Of a stretch of 36,787 nucleotides of DNA, positions 26,908-34,327 are shown piece after piece. This DNA comes from Natronohydrobacter sp. (GTDB lineage Bacteria; Pseudomonadota; Alphaproteobacteria; Rhodobacterales; Rhodobacteraceae), in the NCBI GenBank assembly GCA_020832555.1, contig JAFIEM010000027.1:1-36787 (forward strand), read 5' to 3'. The first letter of the stretch is position 1; each line of letters opens with the position of its first letter. The notes beneath the pieces were generated by a model. It was given only the letters and a program-made list of their open reading frames with translations, was not told the origin of the DNA and did not search any database. The position numbers were made by a program, and so were the translations under genes.

Positions 26908-28095
26908 TCAGGCGCGCGTGACCATAAGGCGCGAAAGCCCGTGGAAATGGTAGATATCGGCGTAGAGCGGGGGCTCTGACAGGCGCAGATCTGGCAGCGC
27001 GCGGGTCAGGGCATCGAGCGCAAGGCGCATTTCCAGCCGTGCGAGCGGCGCGCCAAGGCAAAAATGCAGCCCGGCCCCGAAAGCCAGATGTGGCTTTGCA
27101 GTGCGGGCGGGGTTGAACTGATCGGGCGCGTCCCAGTGTCTGGGGCAGCGATTGGCCGCGCCCAGCAGGCAGGCGATCTGCGTGCCTTTGGGAATGGTGC
27201 GGCCCATCACGTCGATATCCTCATAGGCCCAGCGGGTGAAGAGATGCAGCGCCGGATCAAAGCGCAGACATTCCTCAACCAGTGCGTCAGTGACGGAGGT
27301 GCTGCCGTAATGCCCGGTTTCGATCAGCGTTTTCACGGCATTCCCAAGGCTGTGGACAGTTGCCTCATGGCCTGCATTCAACAGCAGGATGCAGGTTGAG
27401 ATCATCTCATTGGTGCTGAGGGTCTGGCCGTCTTCTTCTGCGGCGATCAGATGGGTGATCAGATCGTCACGCGGATCGGCGCGGCGGCTGTCGATATAGC
27501 CGTGCAGAAAGGTTACGAAATCGCGGCTGGCGGTTGTGGCGCGATCTTCGTCAACGCGGGTGCGCCCGGCCTGATACATGCCGACCATCGCGTGAGACCA
27601 GCGCAGCAGGTCCGGGGCCATGCTGTCGGGCACGCCGAGAAGCCGTGCGATGATGATGACCGGCAAAGGCTGGGCAAACTCCGTGATCAGGTCGAACGGA
27701 CCATCAGGGAGTTTTGAGATGAGTTGGGCGCAGAGGGTTTCGATCTCTGGTGCCAGTGCGTTGATCCGGCGCGAGGTAAAGGCGCGCAGCACAAGGTTGC
27801 GCAAGCGCGTATGGCGCGGCGGCTCCAGTTCCAGCATGGAATGGGCCTCGATGTCGTAGAAGGGGGCCAGATGGTCAGGCCGGACGACAGGTTCCAGTGG
27901 CAAGCGCCCGAAGCGTCGGTCGCGCAGGATGGCATTGGTGGCCGCGAAGCTGATCGCGCAGGGCATGTTGTATTCGTGCCAGTGGACCAGCGGCCCAAGC
28001 GCGCGCCACTGATCATAGGCCACATAGGGATCTTGCACAAATGCAACATCAAGCGGGTTTTGCGCAACCTGCGGTAGTTCCTCAAGCACGCGCAT
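26908..28095 (-). CDS. cytochrome P450
   Basis: Soluble bacterial cytochrome P450 of 395 residues. The heme loop is [15 protein letters not shown] with the thiolate ligand C346; the I-helix oxygen-activation motif is AGHEAT (241-246) and the K-helix ExxR is E275-R278. [16 protein letters not shown] is the C-helix region. The start ATG at 28095 overlaps the stop of the upstream dipeptidase gene as ATGA, so translation is coupled. No dedicated ferredoxin or reductase gene is adjacent. The substrate is unknown; the coupling to a peptidase gene gives no clear hint. Confidence 0.93.
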   Translation of the reverse strand: MRVLEELPQVAQNPLDVAFVQDPYVAYDQWRALGPLVHWHEYNMPCAISFAATNAILRDRRFGRLPLEPVVRPDHLAPFYDIEAHSMLELEPPRHTRLRNLVLRAFTSRRINALAPEIETLCAQLISKLPDGPFDLITEFAQPLPVIIIARLLGVPDSMAPDLLRWSHAMVGMYQAGRTRVDEDRATTASRDFVTFLHGYIDSRRADPRDDLITHLIAAEEDGQTLSTNEMISTCILLLNAGHEATVHSLGNAVKTLIETGHYGSTSVTDALVEECLRFDPALHLFTRWAYEDIDVMGRTIPKGTQIACLLGAANRCPRHWDAPDQFNPARTAKPHLAFGAGLHFCLGAPLARLEMRLALDALTRALPDLRLSEPPLYADIYHFHGLSRLMVTRA

Positions 28096-29480
28096 CAAGT
28101 CCTTGAAACTGCGTCAATGATCCGTACCCAGGACCGGATTCCGCGATGGAAGCTGTCGAGGTCATACTTTTCATTTGGCGAGTGTATCTGATCATCATCC
28201 TTGGCAAAGCCGATCAGCATGGAATCCATTCCGAGGATCGTTTTGAAATATCCGGCAATCGGGATTGAACCGCCTGCGCCGACAAAGGCTGCCGGTTTGG
28301 GCCATTCGTCCGACAGCGCCTGCCGCGCGGCTTCGAACGCGGGATGGCCGGTTTCCATCACTGACGCGGGCGAAGCGCCATGCGCGATGAATTCGACGCG
28401 GCAATCGGCGGGAATTTTCGCCGTTACATAGTCGCGGAAGGCTGCGCGGATCTTGTGGGGATCCTGCCCGCCAACCAGACGGAAGCTGACCTTGGCCGAG
28501 GCGCGTGCAGGCAGCACAGTCTTGAAGCCCGCGCCAGTATAGCCCGAGATCATGCCGTTGATTTCGCAGGTCGGGCGTGCCCAGATCATTTCCAGTGCGC
28601 TGCGTCCGGCCTCGCCAGCGGGGTGTTGCAACCCGACCGCGCCAAGGAAGGCTTCCGCGTCGAAGCCCAGCCCATCCCATTGCGCGCGCAATTCGTCCGA
28701 GATTTCCGGCACATCATCGTAGAAGCCGGGCAGGGTGACGCGGCCCTGATCGTCATGCAATCCGGCGAGCACACGGGCCAGAACCCGCGCGGGGTTCATC
28801 GCCGCGCCACCGAAACTGCCCGAATGCAGGTCGCGGGCGGGGCCGTGGATGATGATCTCGTCGCCCATCAGCCCGCGCAGCATGGTCGTGATGCCGGGGG
28901 TCTGCGCGTCGAACAGGCCCGTGTCGCAGATCAGGGCGATATCGGCCTTGAGCGCTTCGGCATTGGCCTTGAGATAGGGCACAAGCGAGGGTGAGCCGCT
29001 TTCTTCCTCACCTTCCAGACAGAAGGTCAGTTTCACCGGAAGCGATCCATGCACCGCCAGCCATGCGCGGCAGGCCTCTATGAAGGTCATGAGCTGGCCC
29101 TTGTCATCCGAGGCACCGCGCGCGCGGATCACTTTTCCGTTGGGTGTATCCTCGATCCGGGGCGCGAAAGGGTCGCTATGCCACAGATCCAGCGGATCGA
29201 CGGGCTGCACGTCATAATGACCATAGAACAGCAGATGCGGACCCGTTTCTGCGCCGCCTTTGGCCACAACCATCGGATGACCGGGTGTTTCATCCTTGCG
29301 GGCGTCAAGCCCCAGCGTTTTCAGGTCATTCACCAGCCAGTCGGCTGCTTGCGCGACATCGGCTTTGTGGGCGGGGTCGGTCGAGATCGAGGGGATGCGC
29401 AGCAGATTCGAGAGACGGTCGAGGGCCTGCGGCAAGTCCTGGTCAATCCGGTCCAGAACAGGGGTGAGGGTTGTGCTCAT
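28095..29480 (-). CDS. M20-family metallodipeptidase
   Basis: Zinc-dependent peptidase of the M20/M25/M40 family, 461 residues, probably cytoplasmic. The metal ligands are visible: H88 and D90 in FYGHYDVQP, D125 in RGASDDKG, the glutamate pair in LEGEEESGS (158-159, base and ligand), D186 in ICDTGLF, and a C-terminal histidine in QIHSPNEKYD. The dimerisation domain lies between about 200 and 370. A GGAGG ribosome site precedes the ATG at 29480. It is coupled to the downstream P450 gene by an ATGA overlap, and divergent from the small secreted protein gene. The substrate is inferred to be dipeptides or related amides. Confidence 0.92.
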   Translation of the reverse strand: MSTTLTPVLDRIDQDLPQALDRLSNLLRIPSISTDPAHKADVAQAADWLVNDLKTLGLDARKDETPGHPMVVAKGGAETGPHLLFYGHYDVQPVDPLDLWHSDPFAPRIEDTPNGKVIRARGASDDKGQLMTFIEACRAWLAVHGSLPVKLTFCLEGEEESGSPSLVPYLKANAEALKADIALICDTGLFDAQTPGITTMLRGLMGDEIIIHGPARDLHSGSFGGAAMNPARVLARVLAGLHDDQGRVTLPGFYDDVPEISDELRAQWDGLGFDAEAFLGAVGLQHPAGEAGRSALEMIWARPTCEINGMISGYTGAGFKTVLPARASAKVSFRLVGGQDPHKIRAAFRDYVTAKIPADCRVEFIAHGASPASVMETGHPAFEAARQALSDEWPKPAAFVGAGGSIPIAGYFKTILGMDSMLIGFAKDDDQIHSPNEKYDLDSFHRGIRSWVRIIDAVSRT

Positions 29481-29599
29481 CTCGGGGCCTCCGGTGTGTT
29501 TGTATTTGGCGCGAAGGTATCAGAGCGTCCGGGGCTGTCCAGACCCGACGCAACGGCTATAGTTCCGGGCAACTGAAAGTGATTCTCGCGAGGGGAAAG

Positions 29600-30001
29600 A
29601 TGAGACCGGTAAAGAGTGTTCTGGCGGCGATTGTGGCGCTGGGTTTGTCTTCGATGGCACTGGCGCAGCAATCGGGTGCGGAGCGTTACCAGCTTGACGG
29701 GATAGAGGTAACTGTCCTGACCCATGGGTTTCTGTCCGAAGAAGAATTGATGACCTTGCGACTTGTCGGTCAGAACCGGGATGCGCTGTCGATCTTCATA
29801 CCCGAGGGCAGCGGTTTTGCTGCGCTGGCGGTAGCGCCGAACGAAGGATTCGTGCGCGCGGGCATGCCGGTGGACTCGGCCAGCGCCATTTCCGGGCTGC
29901 CGGATATCGGCGCTGCTCGCGATGCAGCTTTGGAGGTATGCGACGCAGCACGCAATGGCGGTCCTGCCTGTCAGATCGTTCTGGAAGTCGCGCCGCGTTA
30001 G
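29600..30001 (+). CDS. small secreted protein of unknown function upstream of hemA
   Basis: Predicted periplasmic protein of 133 residues. A clear signal peptide (MRPVKSVLAAIVALGLSSMA, cleavage after ALA near residue 22) is followed by a mature part with no recognised motif. Two C-terminal cysteines (C114 and C124) could form a disulfide. The start ATG at 29600 has GAGGGGAAAG upstream; the frame is open further up without a ribosome site. Homologues at this spot in Rhodobacteraceae are, as I recall, sometimes labelled 5-aminolevulinate synthase, apparently by transfer from the neighbour; nothing in this sequence supports that. It is followed by 243 bases of structured leader before hemA. Confidence 0.75.
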   Translation: MRPVKSVLAAIVALGLSSMALAQQSGAERYQLDGIEVTVLTHGFLSEEELMTLRLVGQNRDALSIFIPEGSGFAALAVAPNEGFVRAGMPVDSASAISGLPDIGAARDAALEVCDAARNGGPACQIVLEVAPR

Positions 30002-30050
30002 GGCTTGGTCTGCATGTGACTGCTGGGTTTGTGGTCGGTCTGTGCCGGGG

Positions 30051-30097
30051 CAGAATTCGCGACACAGAGTCGCGCCAAGCTTTGTTTGGCGATTCTG
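30051..30097 (+). other. structured segment between secreted protein gene and hemA
   Basis: CGCCAAGC-TTT-GTTTGGCG (30073-30091) is an 8-base-pair hairpin with one G-U pair; CGCGAC-ACAGA-GTCGCG (30058-30074) is an alternative overlapping one; and CAGAA..TCGC with GCGATTCTG (30051-30097) can close both as an outer stem. The folds compete. It could be a terminator without a U-tract or a leader element. Confidence 0.4.
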
Positions 30098-30105
30098 ATC
30101 TGGAA

Positions 30106-30119
30106 TTGATCTAAGTCAT
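30106..30119. promoter_or_regulatory. FNR/FnrL-like box upstream of hemA
   Basis: TTGAT-CTAA-GTCAT matches the FNR consensus TTGAT-N4-ATCAA at 8 of 10 positions, with a perfect left half. FnrL control of hemA under low oxygen is known in Rhodobacter sphaeroides. It is 126 bases before the hemA start codon. Confidence 0.45.
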
Positions 30120-30169
30120 ATGTCTAAGTGCGCGGGCGTCCGATAATGGTATTGTGACATGTAGCCGAC

Positions 30170-30199
30170 TCTTTCTTTGCTTTTCGAGGCGAAGGAAGA
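30170..30199 (+). promoter_or_regulatory. hairpin in hemA leader
   Basis: UCUUUCUUUGC and GCGAAGGAAGA pair over 11 bases (two G-U wobbles) with an 8-base loop, 45 bases before the hemA start. The right arm contains GAAGGAAG, a ribosome-site-like purine run kept double-stranded by the stem, while the actual site (GGGAGAAGG) lies downstream. Confidence 0.4.
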
Positions 30200-30244
30200 T
30201 AGACAGATGCGAATATACCTAGCTGATACGCGAGGGAGAAGGCC

Positions 30245-31468
30245 TTGGACTATACTGCTGCGCTCGACACGGCCCTGAATCGTCTTCACGAAGAAGGCCG
30301 CTACCGCACTTTTATTGATATCGAGCGGCGCAAGGGGTTTTTTCCGCATGCTGTCTGGACGCGCCCGGACGGCAGCAAACAGGATATCGTTGTCTGGTGC
30401 GGCAATGACTACCTCGGCATGGGCCAGCAAAAAGTCGTTCTGGACGCGATGCATGAAGCGCTCGATGCGACGGGCGCCGGCTCTGGCGGCACGCGCAATA
30501 TTTCGGGCACGACGGTCTATCACAAGCGCCTTGAAGTCTCGCTTGCCGATCTGCACCAGAAAGAGGCGGCGCTGGTCTTCACCTCGGCCTATATCGCCAA
30601 TGATGCCACGCTTTCGACGCTGCCCAAGCTGTTTCCGGGGCTGATCATCTATTCGGATGCGCTGAACCATGCCTCGATGATCGAGGGGGTGCGGCGCAAT
30701 GGCGGCGCGAAGCGGATTTTCCGCCATAATGATCTGGCGCATCTGCGTGAATTGCTGGCGGCGGATGACCCTGCCGCGCCAAAGCTGATCGCCTTCGAAT
30801 CGATCTATTCCATGGATGGCGATTTTGGGCCGATCGAGGCGATCTGCGATCTCGCCGATGAATTCGGCGCGCTGACCTATATCGACGAAGTGCATGCGGT
30901 CGGCATGTATGGCCCGCGCGGGGGCGGTGTGGCCGAGCGTGACGGGCTGATGGGGCGGATCGATATCATCAATGGCACGCTGGCCAAGGCTTATGGTGTG
31001 CAGGGCGGCTATATCGCGGCTTCGGCAAAGATGTGTGACGCGGTGCGCTCTTATGCGCCGGGCTTCATCTTCTCGACCTCGCTGCCGCCTGCGGTCGTGG
31101 CGGGGGCCGAAGCCTCGGTCGAGTTTCTGAAAACCGCCCAGCATCTGCGCGACAAGCAGCAGGAAAATGCGCGCATTCTGAAAATGCGTCTGCGGGGGCT
31201 TGGCATGCCGATCATCGATCATGGCAGTCATATCGTGCCGGTCCATGTCGGCGATCCTGTGCATTGCAAGGCGATTTCTGACATGTTGCTCGCGCGATAC
31301 GGGATTTATGCCCAGCCGATCAACTTCCCGACTGTGCCGCGTGGTACGGAGCGGTTGCGATTCACGCCCTCGCCTGTGCACACGCCGCGCATGATTGATG
31401 ATCTTGTGCGCGCAATGGATGGGCTCTGGTCGCATTGTGCGCTGAATCGCGCCGAAATTTCTGCCTGA
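30245..31468 (+). CDS. hemA: 5-aminolevulinate synthase
   Basis: PLP-dependent enzyme of the Shemin (C4) pathway, 407 residues, condensing glycine and succinyl-CoA to 5-aminolevulinate for heme, bacteriochlorophyll and B12. The PLP lysine is K248 in TLAKAYG, the same number as in Rhodobacter capsulatus; D214 and H217 in YIDEVHAVG contact the cofactor, and the glycine-rich [12 protein letters not shown] (82-93) is present. The start is TTG at 30245, followed by [10 protein letters not shown], which matches the family N-terminus, with GGGAGAAGG just upstream; no in-frame ATG serves better. The long leader holds an FNR-like box and hairpins, so oxygen control is likely. Confidence 0.96.
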   Translation: MDYTAALDTALNRLHEEGRYRTFIDIERRKGFFPHAVWTRPDGSKQDIVVWCGNDYLGMGQQKVVLDAMHEALDATGAGSGGTRNISGTTVYHKRLEVSLADLHQKEAALVFTSAYIANDATLSTLPKLFPGLIIYSDALNHASMIEGVRRNGGAKRIFRHNDLAHLRELLAADDPAAPKLIAFESIYSMDGDFGPIEAICDLADEFGALTYIDEVHAVGMYGPRGGGVAERDGLMGRIDIINGTLAKAYGVQGGYIAASAKMCDAVRSYAPGFIFSTSLPPAVVAGAEASVEFLKTAQHLRDKQQENARILKMRLRGLGMPIIDHGSHIVPVHVGDPVHCKAISDMLLARYGIYAQPINFPTVPRGTERLRFTPSPVHTPRMIDDLVRAMDGLWSHCALNRAEISA

Positions 31469-31595
31469 GCACCGATAAAGCTTCAAATCGCTGTGAAACT
31501 CTTATAGTCTGGTTACAGGCGACACTGGTCAGAGAAGTCAGTGCGTCTGGTGAGTCGAGTGCAGACGTAAAATACAAGGCGGTAAAGGGCGGGCA

Positions 31596-32816
31596 ATGAA
31601 GTGGTTTGGCGGTAAGCCCAGATCAGATGAAGCATATCCAAACAGCGAGACTGCGGTTGGTTTTGACGATTTCGAGGTTCGTCTTGGAGACCTGATGCGC
31701 GGCGAGCGGGCGACTTTGGGCAAGTCGCTTCTGGATGTGCAACGCGAATTGCATATTCGCGCAACCTATATCGCAGCCATTGAGGCGGGCGATTTGTCGG
31801 CTTTCGAAGCGGCGAGTTTCGTGGCGGGCTATGTACGATCCTATGCGCGCTATCTGGGGATGGACCCGGATTGGTCCTATGCGAAATTCTGCGCCGAGAC
31901 GGGGTTTGCGGTCACGACCGAGCTGACTCGCGGCGGTTCCGGCCACAAGGTCATCAGCCAGCCGGTTGCAGCGCGCGATTTCTCGCAGGGGCTTTTGTCG
32001 CGGACGAAGATGGCCGCCGAGCCTGATCCTTTCTGGCAGCGTCTGGACCCCGTGGCCATAGGCTCGGTTGCCGTGATGATCTTTCTTATCGTCGGTGTCA
32101 CCTTTGGTGGCTGGACTGTCCTGCGCGAATTGCAGCGCGTCAATCTGGCCCCGGCTGACCAGTCGCCCGAGGTGATGGCTGATCTGGATCCGGTACTGTC
32201 CGGCGCGGCCCCGCGCATGAGCGTGGTTGAAGAGCCGGCGCTGCGCCTGCCTTCGGAAGCGACCACCCCGCAAGTTGCGGCGCAAGGCGTGGTGCGTAAT
32301 TATCGCCCCGAAGCGCTGGATGCCCCGGTGGTCGTTTCGCGTGATGGCCCGATTGCCGCCATCAATCCGCGCGGTTCCGAGACCGGTGACAATGATGTAA
32401 CCATCCGTGCTGCGATTGATCAGGCATTGCTGGAAGCCGAAGGGCAGATCACCACACCTGAGACGGTTCGTGTGACGCAGGATGGCCCGGCAATGGTCGA
32501 GATTCTTGCGGTCCGGCCAAGCTGGATTCGTGTGCGTGCGGCTGATGGAACGACTTTGTTCGAGAAGGTGCTGGATGCGGGCGAGCGCTATACTGTGCCG
32601 CAATCCGAAGCCCCTGCAACGTTGCGCGCGGGCAATTCCGGTTCGGTCTACATGATTGTTGATGGTCAGGCTTTCGGCCCGACCGCGCCAGGCGCGCAGG
32701 TGGTCGATCAGATCGCCTTGTCGCCGGAAGCCGTGACCGAGCGGTTCGCCTTGGCGGATCCGGACGGGGATCAGGCGTTGCGGGATTTCATCGCGGTGGC
32801 ACAGGCTGAAAACTGA
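31596..32816 (+). CDS. rodZ: RodZ-like helix-turn-helix membrane protein
   Basis: Protein of 406 residues with RodZ architecture: a cytoplasmic helix-turn-helix domain (about 28-88; LGKSLLDVQRELHIRATYIAAIE), one membrane segment (about 154-176), a long proline/acidic periplasmic linker, and a C-terminal DUF4115 beta-domain (about 290-365; WIRVRAADGTTLFEKVLDAG). RodZ binds MreB and links the cytoskeleton to the elongasome. The ribosome site AAAGGGCGGG precedes the ATG at 31596. It is followed by ispG, a common alphaproteobacterial order, with a probable terminator between. A divergent homologue with a purely regulatory role cannot be excluded. Confidence 0.88.
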   Translation: MKWFGGKPRSDEAYPNSETAVGFDDFEVRLGDLMRGERATLGKSLLDVQRELHIRATYIAAIEAGDLSAFEAASFVAGYVRSYARYLGMDPDWSYAKFCAETGFAVTTELTRGGSGHKVISQPVAARDFSQGLLSRTKMAAEPDPFWQRLDPVAIGSVAVMIFLIVGVTFGGWTVLRELQRVNLAPADQSPEVMADLDPVLSGAAPRMSVVEEPALRLPSEATTPQVAAQGVVRNYRPEALDAPVVVSRDGPIAAINPRGSETGDNDVTIRAAIDQALLEAEGQITTPETVRVTQDGPAMVEILAVRPSWIRVRAADGTTLFEKVLDAGERYTVPQSEAPATLRAGNSGSVYMIVDGQAFGPTAPGAQVVDQIALSPEAVTERFALADPDGDQALRDFIAVAQAEN

Positions 32817-32914
32817 GCAGAATTGTTACGTTTCCGTCACGTTCAGGTGACTGGTGCGGAAATGTAGCGCGCATGAGCCTGCGATCTGCTAGGGTATATG
32901 GGTAGTCCTTTTCT

Positions 32915-32947
32915 GGCCCGTGGCATCAGCCCGGGCCTTTTCTTCTT
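32915..32947 (+). terminator. probable terminator behind rodZ
   Basis: GGCCCG and CGGGCC pair across an 11-base loop, followed by TTTTCTTCTT. It lies about 100 bases after rodZ and 80 bases before ispG. Confidence 0.55.
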
Positions 32948-33026
32948 GCCGGGCGTGGAGGGGCCATTGCTGCACCGGGGCGATTGGCGTAACCTTGTCG
33001 CGACAGTCTGAACGGGTTTTCGATAC

Positions 33027-34151
33027 ATGGATCACAACCACATCCGCCCCTGGCGCAACATCGACCGGCGCAAGTCGCGTCAGATCATGGTCGGGTCTGT
33101 CCCTGTGGGCGGCGGCGCCCCGATCAGCGTGCAGACCATGACCAATACGGATTCCGGCGACGCGGCTGCCACGATCAAGCAGGTTCTGGCCTGCGCGGAA
33201 GCGGGGGCGGATATCGTGCGCGTCTCCGTTCCTGACACGGATGCCAGCCGCGCCCTGCGTGAGGTCGTGCGCGAAAGCCCGGTGCCGATCGTGGCGGATA
33301 TCCATTTCCACTACAAACGCGCCATCGAGGCGGCGGAAGCGGGTGCCGCCTGTCTGCGGATCAATCCCGGCAATATCGGGGATGCAACCCGCGTGCGCGA
33401 AGTGATCAAGGCCGCGCGCGATCATGGCTGTTCGATCCGGATCGGTGTGAATGCCGGCTCACTGGAACGGCATCTGCTGGAGAAATATGGCGAGCCCTGC
33501 CCGGATGCGATGATTGAGTCGGGTCTCGATCATATCCGTATTCTGCAGGACAATGACTTTCATGAGTTCAAGATCAGCGTCAAAGCGTCTGATGTGTTTC
33601 TTGCTGCTGCGGCCTATATGGGACTGGCAGAAGCGACAGATGCTCCGATCCATCTGGGAATTACCGAAGCCGGGGGCATGATTTCGGGCACGGTGAAATC
33701 CGCGGTTGGTCTGGGCAATCTTCTGTGGATGGGGATAGGCGACACGATTCGGGTTTCACTTTCTGCCGATCCGGTCGAGGAAGTGAAGATCGGCTATGAG
33801 ATCCTGAAATCGCTTGGGTTGCGCCACAGGGGGGTGAATATCATCTCCTGCCCCTCCTGTGCGCGGCAGGGGTTTGACGTGATCAAGACCGTGGCGATTC
33901 TGGAAGAGCGTCTGGCGCATATCAAGACGCCGATGAGCCTGTCGATCATTGGCTGTGTGGTGAATGGGCCGGGTGAGGCGCTGATGACCGATGTGGGCTT
34001 CACCGGCGGCGGTGCCGGGTCGGGCATGGTCTATCTTGCGGGCAGGCAAAGCCACAAGCTGAGCAATGAGCAGATGGTCGAGCATATTGTCGAACAGGTC
34101 GAGCGCAAGGCGGCCGAAATCGAGGCTGCGACCCCGAAAGCGGCTGAATAA
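33027..34151 (+). CDS. ispG: 4-hydroxy-3-methylbut-2-enyl-diphosphate synthase
   Basis: [4Fe-4S] enzyme of the MEP isoprenoid pathway (also called GcpE), 374 residues, turning MEcPP into HMBPP with flavodoxin or ferredoxin as reductant. The N-terminal TIM barrel carries [19 protein letters not shown] and VADIHFHY; the C-terminal cluster domain has C275 and C278 in CPSCAR, C310 in GCVVNGPGE and E317. The length is that of the short bacterial form. The ATG at 33027 ([12 protein letters not shown]) fits the family, though the ribosome site is weak. It is convergent with putA; a TTCATCTTGCC element starts 7 bases after the stop. Confidence 0.96.
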   Translation: MDHNHIRPWRNIDRRKSRQIMVGSVPVGGGAPISVQTMTNTDSGDAAATIKQVLACAEAGADIVRVSVPDTDASRALREVVRESPVPIVADIHFHYKRAIEAAEAGAACLRINPGNIGDATRVREVIKAARDHGCSIRIGVNAGSLERHLLEKYGEPCPDAMIESGLDHIRILQDNDFHEFKISVKASDVFLAAAAYMGLAEATDAPIHLGITEAGGMISGTVKSAVGLGNLLWMGIGDTIRVSLSADPVEEVKIGYEILKSLGLRHRGVNIISCPSCARQGFDVIKTVAILEERLAHIKTPMSLSIIGCVVNGPGEALMTDVGFTGGGAGSGMVYLAGRQSHKLSNEQMVEHIVEQVERKAAEIEAATPKAAE

Positions 34152-34158
34152 TCGCGGC

Positions 34159-34206
34159 TTCATCTTGCCGGAAATACTCCGGGGGGTCAGGGGGGCAGCG
34201 CCCCCC
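34159..34206 (+). repeat. TTCATCTTGCC intergenic element, copy 3
   Basis: TTCATCTTGCCGGAAATACTC begins seven bases after the ispG stop and is followed by a 7-base-pair hairpin of pure G/C (GGGGGGC-AGC-GCCCCCC, 34190-34206). The hairpin directly abuts the duplicated putA tail, and its C6 run may have seeded the poly-C tract. Confidence 0.75.
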
Positions 34207-34207
34207 G

Positions 34208-34327
<120 letters not shown>

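Noticed and set aside
30116-31486. Long open frame on the minus strand opposite hemA
   Set aside because: Antisense of a clear 5-aminolevulinate synthase, with random-looking composition.
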